From positions 62,001 through 126,000 of the forward strand of contig NZ_JADPJG010000006.1 of the NCBI RefSeq assembly GCF_023073335.1: a DNA stretch of 64,000 nt, in the 5' to 3' direction. How positions within the stretch are numbered: the first letter of the stretch is position 1; the number at the start of each line of letters is the position of its first letter. The notes under the pieces were generated by a model, which ran no database searches, was not told where the DNA came from, and saw nothing but the letters and a program-made list of their open reading frames with translations. This DNA comes from Bradyrhizobium sp. 21 (lineage in GTDB: Bacteria; Pseudomonadota; Alphaproteobacteria; Rhizobiales; Xanthobacteraceae). Position numbers and translations under genes: made by a program. This document shows positions 56,108 through 64,000 of this stretch, one piece after another.

Positions 56108-57388
56108 TCACTCGTACCGCAGCGCTTCGACGGGATCGAGGCGCGCGGCGCGCCACGACGGGTACAGCGTCGCCAGGAACGACAGCGTCAGCGCCATGAT
56201 GACGACGGCCGAGGTCTCGCCGACGTCGATCTCGGCGGGCAGCTTCGACAGGAAATAGAGCTCCGGCGAGAACAATTCGGTGCTGGTCAGCCAGGACAGG
56301 AATTGCCTGATCGACTCGATGTTGAGGCAGATCACGAGGCCAACGAAGAAGCCGACCAGCGTGCCGACCACGCCGATCGAGGCGCCCGTGATCAGGAAGA
56401 TCCGCATGATCGAGCCTTGCGAGGCCCCCATCGTGCGCAGGATCGCGATGTCGCTGCCCTTGTCCTTCACCAGCATGATCAGGCCGGAGACGATGTTGAG
56501 CGCCGCGACCAGCACGATCATGGTCAGGATCAGGAACATCACGTTGCGCTCGACCTGCAGCGCGTTGAAGAAGGTCGAGTTGCGCTGGCGCCAGTCGACC
56601 AGGAACACCGGCCGGCCCGCGGCCTCCGTCACGGCCTGGCGGAACGCGACGATCTGATCCGGATTGGTGGTGAAGACCTCGATCGAGGTGACGTCGTTGC
56701 TGCGGTTGAAATAGGCCTGCGCCTCCGCGAGCGGCATGAACACGAAGCCGAGATCATATTCGGACATGCCGATCTCGAACACCGCGGCGATTTTGTACGG
56801 TTTTATGCGCGGCGTCGTGCCCATCGGGGTGACCGCGCCCTTCGGCGCCACCAGCGTGATGCTGTCGCCGGCGTGCAGCGACAGCTGGTCAGCGAGGCGC
56901 CGGCCGATCGCGACCCCCTGCCCGTCGTCAAAACCCTCGAGCGAGCCCTGCTTGATGTTCTTGGCGATCGAGGTGAGGTTGTTGAGGTCGTCGGAGCGGA
57001 TGCCGCGCACCAGGACGCCCGAGGCGTTCCACGGCGATGACGCCAGCGCCTGGCCGTCCACCACGGGTGCTGCGAGCCGGATGCCCTGGACCTGGCTGAG
57101 GCGGTCGGCGACGTCCTTCCAGTCGGTCAACGGCGATTCCAGCGGCTGGACCAGGATGTGGCCGTTGAGCCCCAGGATCTTGTCGAGCAGTTCCTTGCGA
57201 AAGCCGTTCATGACGGCCATGACGATGATCAGCGTCGCCACGCCCAGCATGATGCCGAGGAAGGAGAACCCGGCAATGACCGAGATGAATCCCTCCTTGC
57301 GGCGCGCCCGCAGATAACGCCCGGACAGCATCCACTCGAAGGGCGCGAAAGGTGCGGTTTGAACGGTTTCGGTCATGGTCTCATCCAT
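56108..57388 (-). CDS. lolC: Lipoprotein-releasing ABC transporter permease LolC/E
   Basis: The 426-residue permease carries an N-terminal span after [44 protein letters not shown], a large periplasmic domain (about 50-270), and three C-terminal spans ([27 protein letters not shown] is the MacB/FtsX-like signature). Alphaproteobacteria often have a single LolC/E-type protein that acts as homodimer (LolF); whether this is LolC or LolF cannot be decided here. Start 57388 is chosen; 57376 is possible. Operon with lolD. Confidence 0.92.
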   Translation of the reverse strand: MDETMTETVQTAPFAPFEWMLSGRYLRARRKEGFISVIAGFSFLGIMLGVATLIIVMAVMNGFRKELLDKILGLNGHILVQPLESPLTDWKDVADRLSQVQGIRLAAPVVDGQALASSPWNASGVLVRGIRSDDLNNLTSIAKNIKQGSLEGFDDGQGVAIGRRLADQLSLHAGDSITLVAPKGAVTPMGTTPRIKPYKIAAVFEIGMSEYDLGFVFMPLAEAQAYFNRSNDVTSIEVFTTNPDQIVAFRQAVTEAAGRPVFLVDWRQRNSTFFNALQVERNVMFLILTMIVLVAALNIVSGLIMLVKDKGSDIAILRTMGASQGSIMRIFLITGASIGVVGTLVGFFVGLVICLNIESIRQFLSWLTSTELFSPELYFLSKLPAEIDVGETSAVVIMALTLSFLATLYPSWRAARLDPVEALRYE

Positions 57389-57478
57389 CGCTCGATAATC
57401 CCATGATTCGGGGTCAATTGTGGCCGGATTGGCGGCCGCGATATCGCGCAATGAACAATATTCAGCCGACCAGCCTTA

Positions 57479-58798
57479 TCAGCCCACAAGTCTTGCGACC
57501 GCGTCCGCAGGCGACATCGTCTCGCGGGAGCCGTCACTTCGCTTCTTGATCTCGACCTTGCCGTCGGCGAGGCCCTTCGGCCCGATCATGATCTGCCAGG
57601 GGATGCCGATCAGGTCGGCGGCGGCGAATTTGGCCCCGGCGCGCTGGTCGGTGTCGTCGTAGAGCACGTCGACGCCCTTGGCGGACAGCTCCGCATAGAG
57701 CTTCTCGCAGGCCGCGTCGACCGCGGCATCGCCCTGCTTGAGGTTGAGGATCGACACGCGGAACGGGGCAACGGCCTCCGGCCATTTGATGCCGGCGTCA
57801 TCATGGCAGGCCTCGATGATGGCGCCGAGCAGGCGCGAGACGCCGACGCCATAGGAGCCGCCGTGGATCGGCACATCGACACCGTCGGGGCCCGCCACCA
57901 GCGCCTTCATCGCGTCGGAATATTTGGTGCCGAAATAGAAGATCTGCCCGACCTCGATGCCGCGGGTGTTCACCCGTTTGTCTTCGGGCACTTCCTGCTC
58001 GAAGCGCGCAACGTCGTGAACGTCTTCCGTCGCCGCATAGACCGAGGTCCATTGCTTGATGATCGGCGTCAGGTCGCCCTCATAATCGACGTCCTCGCCC
58101 GGCACCGGCAGGTCCAGCACGTCGCGATTGATGAACACGCCGGATTCGCCGGTCTCCGCGAGCACGATGAACTCGTGGCTGAGATCGCCGCCGATCGGGC
58201 CGGTCTCGGCGCGCATCGGGATCGCCTTCAGCCCCATCCGCGCAAAGGTCCGCAAATACGCCACGAACATCTTGTTGTACGCGACGCGCGCCGCGGCCTC
58301 GTTGAGGTCGAACGAATAGGCATCCTTCATCAGGAACTCGCGGCCGCGCATCACGCCGAAGCGCGGACGCTGCTCGTCGCGGAATTTCCATTGAATATGA
58401 TAGAGATTGAGCGGAAGGCTCTTGTAAGACTTCACGTAAGCGCGAAAAATCTCGGTGATCATTTCCTCGTTGGTCGGCCCGTACAGCAGCTCGCGCTTGT
58501 GGCGATCGGCGATGCGCAGCATCTCCGGACCGTAGGCGTCGTAACGGCCGCTCTCGCGCCAGAGGTCGGCGAGCTGGAGCGTCGGCATCAACAGTTCCAG
58601 CGCGCCAGCGCGGTCCTGCTCCTCGCGCACGATCTGCTCGATCTTCTTCAGGACACGGAAACCGAGCGGCAGCCAGGCATAGATGCCGGCTGCTTCCTGC
58701 CGGATCATGCCCGCGCGCAGCATCAGCCGATGCGAGACGATCTCCGCCTCTTTCGGATTTTCTTTCAGGATGGGGAGAAAGAACCGCGACAACCGCAT
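57479..58798 (-). CDS. proS: Prolyl-tRNA synthetase, short alphaproteobacterial type
   Basis: ProRS charges tRNA-Pro with proline. The 439-residue class II enzyme has motif 1 ([40 protein letters not shown]), motif 2 ([29 protein letters not shown]), and motif 3 ([18 protein letters not shown]), then the anticodon-binding domain. It is far shorter than E. coli ProS (572) because the INS editing domain is absent, normal in alphaproteobacteria. ATG 58798 chosen. It precedes lolC/E. Confidence 0.96.
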   Translation of the reverse strand: MRLSRFFLPILKENPKEAEIVSHRLMLRAGMIRQEAAGIYAWLPLGFRVLKKIEQIVREEQDRAGALELLMPTLQLADLWRESGRYDAYGPEMLRIADRHKRELLYGPTNEEMITEIFRAYVKSYKSLPLNLYHIQWKFRDEQRPRFGVMRGREFLMKDAYSFDLNEAAARVAYNKMFVAYLRTFARMGLKAIPMRAETGPIGGDLSHEFIVLAETGESGVFINRDVLDLPVPGEDVDYEGDLTPIIKQWTSVYAATEDVHDVARFEQEVPEDKRVNTRGIEVGQIFYFGTKYSDAMKALVAGPDGVDVPIHGGSYGVGVSRLLGAIIEACHDDAGIKWPEAVAPFRVSILNLKQGDAAVDAACEKLYAELSAKGVDVLYDDTDQRAGAKFAAADLIGIPWQIMIGPKGLADGKVEIKKRSDGSRETMSPADAVARLVG

Positions 58799-58952
58799 GG
58801 CAATACTCTGGGAATCAAGTGACGGCTTGCAGTGAAACCGGATTGGGAGCAAAAACACAAGACCGGGAATGAGGAAAAGCCGCTAAGGCAACGGAATTCC
58901 TGTCATTTTTCCGTCGACTTCAGGTTCGGCTTGAGCTGCCGAAGAGTAGGTT

Positions 58953-60515
58953 TCAGCGCGCTCCCACCTCCAGTTCGTCCTCCAGCGTGATCTTCTCGAA
59001 ATCGGTCACCAGCGCGTCGATCCGCATATGCCAGCGGCCGGCGAAGGGCAGCTCCACCTTGCGCAGATGCCAATAGCCGTCCGGCCCGAGTGAGGCGTCC
59101 CGTTCGATCGACTCGATGCCCCGTTCGGGCAGGCTCAGGGTCAGCGTCACCTCCTTGGCCGCGAGCGCCGTCCCCTCGCCGGTCATGAGCTGGAGCACGA
59201 AATCGTCGACACCCGCCTTGCCCGGCGAGACCAGGACCTGGAACATCGCCTTGTCGGTGTGGATGTGGATCGCCAGCGGCGTCTCCGGAACGATCGTCCG
59301 CGGCGCCGGCGTGAAGCGCCAGCCGGCGACGACGGCGAAGATGCCGAGCGCGACAGCGCATTCGAGCAAGATGGAGCGCTTCAGCGCCGGTGCGGCTTTC
59401 TGATCTCCTGGGAGCGCCGGGGTCAGGCGAAAGCGATTGAGCGTAGCAAGCGCCAGCAGCACCACGACCAGCGCGAGCTTGACCGAGAGGATGAGTCCGT
59501 AGCGGGTCTCGACCAATGCGGACGGCCTCTCAAGCTGGACGATGGCGAGCGCGAGGCCGGTCAATGCGAGAACACCAACGACCGGCACGGCGATGCGAGA
59601 AAACCGGTTCACGACAGGCAATGCCTCGGCCGGCGACTTCGACACAAGTGCGGCGAGCGGGGCCAGCGCGCCAATCCAGAAGGCAACGCAGAGGCCATGC
59701 AGGAAGATCGCAGGCCGCGTCAGCACCTCGGGCGGCGCCGCTGCCGCGTGGCCGGTCATGGCCAGCGACAAGCCGACGCCGACAAACGCGATGAGCACGA
59801 GCGTCCGCGCGTACCGCCCGCCCCGCAGCGCCACGAGCGCCGACAGCATCGCGGTGATGGCGACCAGTAGTGACGGACCCGCACTAGTCGCGAACGCCAC
59901 CTTCCAGGGGGCGATGGTCGCGAGCGCCACCAGAGGCAGTCCGAGAAGATCGAGGCCCAACAGACCGAGAGACGCAATGGCGCTCGCAAGGCCGATAGCG
60001 AGCGCGGCGCGCGCTGAGGTCGTGCCACTCGTCGAGTACGCAACACAGCGCGCGAAGAACACGCCGCCGACCCCGACGAACAGGCCGAGATACAGGCCGA
60101 CCCGCGCCAGCCAGATCAGCGCGTTCAACCCGCCATCCGCGCTTGCGGGAGGTTGCGTCCCCGTCGGCATGCCGATCGAGAAGATCACCGATCCCGCAAC
60201 GGGATGACCGTCTTGCGAGATCACGTGATAGCTGACGATCGCCGTGCCCTGCGGCAGGTCCGGCGGCATAGCAACCGAGATGGTCTCGCCCGATGCGCTG
60301 ATGTGCACATCATCCCGCGCCCTGCCCGTCCCATCGATCAATTGGATCGCGCCTGGCGTCACCGCCTCGTTGAAGCGCAATTCCACCGCCTTCGGCGCGC
60401 TCGCAAGTATGCTGCCGCTCGCCGGCTCGACCGCGACGAGCGCCGCATGTGCCGAGGCGCCGGTCGCGAAGCCGACAACAAGAAGCAGCGTCGCAAGCGC
60501 GGCGAGCAGGCGCAT
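58953..60515 (-). CDS. CopC-CopD fusion copper resistance/uptake protein
   Basis: A 520-residue fusion. The N-terminal signal peptide (MRLLAALATLLLVVGFATGASA) is followed by a CopC periplasmic copper-binding domain (HAALVAVEPASGSILASAPKAVELRFNEAVT, VISQDGHPVAGSVIF, with the His ligands), then a CopD membrane part of about eight spans (RVGLYLGLFVGVGG... GHAAAAPPEVLTRPAIFLHGLCVAFWIGAL) and a C-terminal soluble domain. It probably imports or handles copper across the inner membrane. The ATG overlaps the stop of the YcnI gene (TGATG). Last gene of the operon. Confidence 0.9.
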   Translation of the reverse strand: MRLLAALATLLLVVGFATGASAHAALVAVEPASGSILASAPKAVELRFNEAVTPGAIQLIDGTGRARDDVHISASGETISVAMPPDLPQGTAIVSYHVISQDGHPVAGSVIFSIGMPTGTQPPASADGGLNALIWLARVGLYLGLFVGVGGVFFARCVAYSTSGTTSARAALAIGLASAIASLGLLGLDLLGLPLVALATIAPWKVAFATSAGPSLLVAITAMLSALVALRGGRYARTLVLIAFVGVGLSLAMTGHAAAAPPEVLTRPAIFLHGLCVAFWIGALAPLAALVSKSPAEALPVVNRFSRIAVPVVGVLALTGLALAIVQLERPSALVETRYGLILSVKLALVVVLLALATLNRFRLTPALPGDQKAAPALKRSILLECAVALGIFAVVAGWRFTPAPRTIVPETPLAIHIHTDKAMFQVLVSPGKAGVDDFVLQLMTGEGTALAAKEVTLTLSLPERGIESIERDASLGPDGYWHLRKVELPFAGRWHMRIDALVTDFEKITLEDELEVGAR

Positions 60516-61033
60516 CAGGGTTTCGGCAAGAGTTTCACGCCAGGCGCCGGCGACTTGCCCTCGTGCGAGTGCCCTGCGCCCTCCGCCGGAATTTCGATCC
60601 AGCGGCTGACGCCGGTCTCGCATTCCTGGACGACGGGGAAATACAGAATCGTGTTCGGCTTGAGCGTGTCGGTCAGGGCGGTGTGCATGACGAACTCGTC
60701 GTAGTTCTTGTCCGGCAGCTTGCCGCCGGACCAAGACACCTCCTTGACGCCGGACGAGAGCTTGTTGCCGTGATAGTCGTATTCGCCGGCATATTTGCCC
60801 TCGACGACATCGACGCTCCAGCCTGCCTTCGGCATCGGTTTCACCGCGATCACGCCTTCCGGGATCTGCACCCGGATCTTCACCGTGGGCGAGCCCGCGC
60901 AACCGTGGGGCACGGCGAAGACGGCTTTGTACGATCCTCCCACCGTCGCCTGCTTGCCTTCGAGGAAGACATGCGCAGTCGCCGGCGTTGCCGCAAATAC
61001 ACCCAGAAAAATCAGCCAGGTTCGCTTCAACAT
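60515..61033 (-). CDS. YcnI-family (DUF1775) copper-related protein
   Basis: A 172-residue exported protein: signal MLKRTWLIFLGVFAATPATA, then HVFLEGKQATVGGSYKAVFAVPHGCAGSPTVKIRVQIPEGV (the N-terminal His and DUF1775 signature, shown in YcnI to bind copper), YDYHGNKLSSGVKEVSW, and a C-terminal segment. GGGAGA is upstream of the ATG at 61033. It stands between the copper chaperone gene and CopCD in one operon, consistent with a periplasmic copper-binding function. Confidence 0.88.
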   Translation of the reverse strand: MLKRTWLIFLGVFAATPATAHVFLEGKQATVGGSYKAVFAVPHGCAGSPTVKIRVQIPEGVIAVKPMPKAGWSVDVVEGKYAGEYDYHGNKLSSGVKEVSWSGGKLPDKNYDEFVMHTALTDTLKPNTILYFPVVQECETGVSRWIEIPAEGAGHSHEGKSPAPGVKLLPKP

Positions 61034-61065
61034 GTTCGGTCTCCCGAAGCTCCAGATCATGTTCA

Positions 61066-61587
61066 TCACATCTTCATTCCCGAATGATCAGGCATTTTCT
61101 TCATCATGTGTCCGCCCTCGCCCGGCGCCTGCGCGCCGACGCCCTGGACATCGAGGGACACCGCGACCTTGCCGGCCTTCTCGAACTGCAGTGTCACTGG
61201 CACCTTGTCGCCCTGCTTGAACGCGCCCTTCAGCTCCTGGAGCATCATGTGGTAGCCGCCCGGCGCGAGCTTCACGGTCTTGCCGGGATCGATGACGAGA
61301 CCCTTGTCGAGCGGCCGCATCTTCATCACGCCATTGTCCATCGCCATCTCATGGATCTCGGCCTTCCCCGCGATATCGGCGGAAACGCCGACCAGCCTGT
61401 CAGCGACCGTGCCCTTGTTCTCGATGGTGAGATAGCCGCCGGCCACCTTGGCTCCGCCTGGTGTCGCCCGGCTCCACGCCTGCGAGATGACGAGATCGCC
61501 GGCCTTGACGTCGTCGGCGTGCACGGGCGCAGCGAACATTGCGGCAGAGAACGCTGCGAGCGAGAGAATGCGTGAGAGCTTGTTCAT
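61066..61587 (-). CDS. Periplasmic copper chaperone PCu(A)C
   Basis: A 173-residue exported protein: signal MNKLSRILSLAAFSAAMFAAPVHA, then a cupredoxin-like domain with the copper motif H-x10-M-x21-H-x-M (IHEMAMDNGVMKM... GGYHMMLQ). The C-terminus is Met/His-rich (GGHMMKKMPDHSGMKM), which fits extra Cu binding. PCu(A)C delivers Cu(I) to cytochrome oxidase CuA or to other periplasmic targets. ATG 61587 with AGG upstream. Middle of the copper operon. Confidence 0.93.
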   Translation of the reverse strand: MNKLSRILSLAAFSAAMFAAPVHADDVKAGDLVISQAWSRATPGGAKVAGGYLTIENKGTVADRLVGVSADIAGKAEIHEMAMDNGVMKMRPLDKGLVIDPGKTVKLAPGGYHMMLQELKGAFKQGDKVPVTLQFEKAGKVAVSLDVQGVGAQAPGEGGHMMKKMPDHSGMKM

Positions 61588-61626
61588 GTCGTTTGCCTTT
61601 CTTGTCGTCGTAAACATTGCCATCCG

Positions 61627-63999
61627 TCAGAACGTGTACTTGCCGGCCAGAACGAAAGTTCGCCCCGGGAACGGATGGAATAGGAAATACTGCTCGTTGA
61701 GGAGATTATCGATACCGACGTCGAACGCGAAATTCTTCGTCGCGTTATAGTGGATCTTCAAGTCGACAACGAAAAAGTTATCGAAGGCGCCGTAGACGTG
61801 CGAGACGCGATCGGTGTTGTCCAGTGTCGAATACTGCTTGCCGCTATAGCGTGCCGCAACGGTATAGGCCCAGCTATCGTTCGGACGATAAGTAACGCCG
61901 AACTTGGCGCGCCAGTCCGGCACGTAAGGCACGCGCTTGCCGGCGACGGTCGTTGCCAGGTTGGTCAAAGGATCAAAGCCAGCCCAGCTCGCATCAGCCA
62001 GGATTCGCGAGTCGACATAGGTTACGCTGCCGAACAATTGCAATCCCGCGATCAGCACATTGTCCTTGTCGGCCGAGATTTCGACACCCTGCATCCGGAT
62101 GGCGTCGACATTGCTGATGACGGTTATCGGCGTTTGCGCCTTCGTGGTCGGATTGGTGACAAGGTTGGTCTGGGAGATGATCGCATGGTCGGTGTGCTCT
62201 CGGAAGAGGGTCAAGCGGACGCGACCATCGCTCCATCTGCGCTCAATGTTCAGTTCACCCGTCATATCCTGCTCAGGCAGCAGGTTCGGGTTGGCCACGG
62301 TGGCCACACCGCCCACTGTCAGGTTCTGATAGAGCTCCATGACGGTCGGGTAGCGATAGGCCTGTCCGAAGTTTGCCGTGATGTTCCAATCCTTGTTTGG
62401 GTCGAAGGAAAGCGAAGCTTTCGGAGAAAAATTGGTCGAGGAGAGTTGCGGCTGTTGAACCGCTGCGATCGAGGTAATCGCTCCGGCGGCGCTCGTACCG
62501 GTGCTGATATTGAAGCCGTCCTGGGCTCGCCAGGTCTCCAGCCGTCCGCCGAGCGTCAGCTTCAGAGCGGGGACGATTTTCCAGGCGTCCTGAACCCAGA
62601 GCGCGCTGGTGCGCGTTTCGCCCTCGCCCTGCGAGTAGAGCGTCCCGGTGCCGGTATCGCTCGTCGCATACCAGACCGAGGACGCGTAGACGGGGCTCTC
62701 CAGGCGGTAGCGATCGCCATGAAGGCCGAAGCTGACTTCGTGCGGTCCATCATAGCCGAACGGCCGCCAGATGCCCTTGGCATCGGCATTCTGCCAGTTC
62801 GTGCCGTCCAACCTCGTGATCTTCCCATTCAGGGAGTAGCCGACGCCGGCCGGAGCGACCGTGAACGGATTACGCTGGATATCCTGGAGATAGTTGTAGC
62901 TCGAAGCAGAGAGATCGAAATCGAAGATGCCCTTGGTGTCGCTCTTGATTGCGACTGCGTTGCTCAGATGAGTCTGATCCCAGATGTACTTGCCGCTGGC
63001 GAACGTGGTGATGCCAGCAAAAGTCGGCAGCCCCGTCCCCGTCGAACGGAGATGGCTCTTAGGATCGGATACCTGATGGTTGTTCCATATCCCGAGCGAG
63101 TAAGTGGCCTGCACCAACGGCGTCATGTCGTAGGCGAGCCGAAGGTTGGCAGACGTCTGCTGCGAATGCGCGAGAATGCCGGTGCCGACGACATCCGTCT
63201 CCTGTCCGACCTTGTTTTTCGCCGGGAAAGCGCCGGTGGTGCCCGCGGGGATGGCGCCGCTCGTCGTGTAAGTCAGCGGCTGCTGGTAGCTATCGAGATA
63301 ATTGGCGCTCACCAGCCACGACAGCTTGCCGTTGCGGTTGCCCGCGGCCGCGCTGGTCTGACTGGTCACATAAATGTCCTTGGTGCCGTATTGATTCCAC
63401 GGCATCACCGAGACCGTTTCCTTGGCGACGGCGAACGGCTTGTCCGGCATTTTTGACGAGATCAGGAGTACGCCGCCGATCGAGTTGCCGGGATAGGCTG
63501 CGGCGAACGGGCCATTGAGGAAATCGATCCGGCCGATCGCTTCCGGCGAAATCAAGTTCCATTTCGGCGAGGCGTTGGTGTTGTTGTTGCCGATCAGGGC
63601 CGAGATCAGGAGACCGTCGTAGTAGATCAGCGTCCGCGCGCTCGAATTGAGGCCCCAGCTCCGTGTCGCCAGCACCGCATTGTTGTCGCCGTCGTTGCGC
63701 TTCCGCACGAACAGGCTGGGCATGTATTTGACGGCGTCCTCGGGATCCTTGAGGTTGATGGTTTCATCGACCTCCTTCGCCGTGACGCTGAAGGAGCGTT
63801 GTGGCAATTGATAGCGCGCAACGGAAGTCGGCGTGTCGAGCGATGGGCGAGTGTTCCCCGCGCCCGGCCCGCTGGTCGTATCCGGCGCCGCCCGCTCAGC
63901 GGTGTTCACAGGCTTCGCCGACCGGCTCCTGACAGCAGCCGTGCGCACGGTCGGCTTGCGCGGCTTGGGCTTTGCCGCCAGGGGCGCATCGACGGTCAC
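61627..63999 (-). CDS. TonB-dependent receptor, 5' cut by the window edge
   Basis: At least 790 residues of an outer-membrane receptor. The visible N-terminus is Ala/Lys/Arg/Pro-rich (probably linker before the plug), then a plug domain (SVTAKEVDETINLKDPEDAVKYMPSLFVRKRND, GLLISALIGNNN) and a 22-strand barrel ending AGKYTF with the C-terminal Phe. The signal peptide and true start lie right of the window, or partly before base 64000. It stands first in an operon with PCu(A)C, YcnI and CopC-CopD, so copper (or a copper chelate) is the likely substrate, comparable to OprC; this is inference from context. Confidence 0.9.
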   Translation of the reverse strand: MTVDAPLAAKPKPRKPTVRTAAVRSRSAKPVNTAERAAPDTTSGPGAGNTRPSLDTPTSVARYQLPQRSFSVTAKEVDETINLKDPEDAVKYMPSLFVRKRNDGDNNAVLATRSWGLNSSARTLIYYDGLLISALIGNNNTNASPKWNLISPEAIGRIDFLNGPFAAAYPGNSIGGVLLISSKMPDKPFAVAKETVSVMPWNQYGTKDIYVTSQTSAAAGNRNGKLSWLVSANYLDSYQQPLTYTTSGAIPAGTTGAFPAKNKVGQETDVVGTGILAHSQQTSANLRLAYDMTPLVQATYSLGIWNNHQVSDPKSHLRSTGTGLPTFAGITTFASGKYIWDQTHLSNAVAIKSDTKGIFDFDLSASSYNYLQDIQRNPFTVAPAGVGYSLNGKITRLDGTNWQNADAKGIWRPFGYDGPHEVSFGLHGDRYRLESPVYASSVWYATSDTGTGTLYSQGEGETRTSALWVQDAWKIVPALKLTLGGRLETWRAQDGFNISTGTSAAGAITSIAAVQQPQLSSTNFSPKASLSFDPNKDWNITANFGQAYRYPTVMELYQNLTVGGVATVANPNLLPEQDMTGELNIERRWSDGRVRLTLFREHTDHAIISQTNLVTNPTTKAQTPITVISNVDAIRMQGVEISADKDNVLIAGLQLFGSVTYVDSRILADASWAGFDPLTNLATTVAGKRVPYVPDWRAKFGVTYRPNDSWAYTVAARYSGKQYSTLDNTDRVSHVYGAFDNFFVVDLKIHYNATKNFAFDVGIDNLLNEQYFLFHPFPGRTFVLAGKYTF

Positions 64000-64000
64000 C

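Overview
This is a GC-rich alphaproteobacterial chromosome segment. Gene content, the DUF3551 proteins, the LexA box type (GAAC-N7-GAAC) and the gene order all point to Bradyrhizobium or a close relative in the Nitrobacteraceae. I see no tRNA, rRNA, CRISPR array, complete insertion sequence or prophage. Both window edges cut genes: moeA on the left and a TonB-dependent receptor on the right.

Layout. 0-12 kb: the 3' part of moeA, lexA with its own SOS box, small unknowns, a protein made of three GAF-like repeats, a comEC-like gene, then glnS and gltX diverging, and gltA closed by a strong terminator. 12-19.3 kb: an accessory block with a glutathione S-transferase and a ROK regulator heading a sugar ABC transporter operon that ends in a xylose-dehydrogenase-like SDR. 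19.4-35.5 kb (minus strand): the conserved envelope and translation cluster, transcribed rpsB-tsf-pyrH-frr-uppS-cdsA-dxr-rseP-bamA-lpxD-fabZ-lpxA-lpxI-lpxB. It joins the start of protein synthesis genes to isoprenoid, phospholipid, lipid A and outer-membrane assembly functions. 35.7-39.8 kb: a secreted caspase-fold protein without catalytic residues, a carbonic anhydrase and a lipoprotein. 39.8-43.7 kb: dnaE and, just upstream, a 32-residue single-span membrane protein gene. 43.8-55.3 kb: an accessory stretch (outer-membrane barrel, two DUF3551 proteins, MFS exporter, second-type Map, hybrid histidine kinase, ClpP-like secreted protein, decayed genes, regulator plus oxidoreductase). 55.4-58.8 kb: lolD, lolC/E and proS. 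58.9-64 kb: a copper operon (TonB receptor, PCu(A)C chaperone, YcnI, CopC-CopD fusion).

The most interesting signal is the unannotated-size gene at 43518-43616. It encodes a 32-residue membrane peptide, and its promoter (TTGACT-N17-AACAAT) is covered by two perfect LexA boxes, making it a strong candidate SOS-induced division inhibitor like Caulobacter SidA, placed directly before dnaE. Second is the caspase-fold protein at 35680-38190, where the catalytic His and Cys are Tyr and Ala and a proline-rich tail of several hundred residues follows.

Signs of past rearrangement cluster at 52.5-53.35 kb (a broken TauE/SafE transporter and a gene fragment between diverged copies of a regulator's 3' end). 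Short tandem duplications sit just after several genes (lexA, gltX, rseP, carbonic anhydrase).
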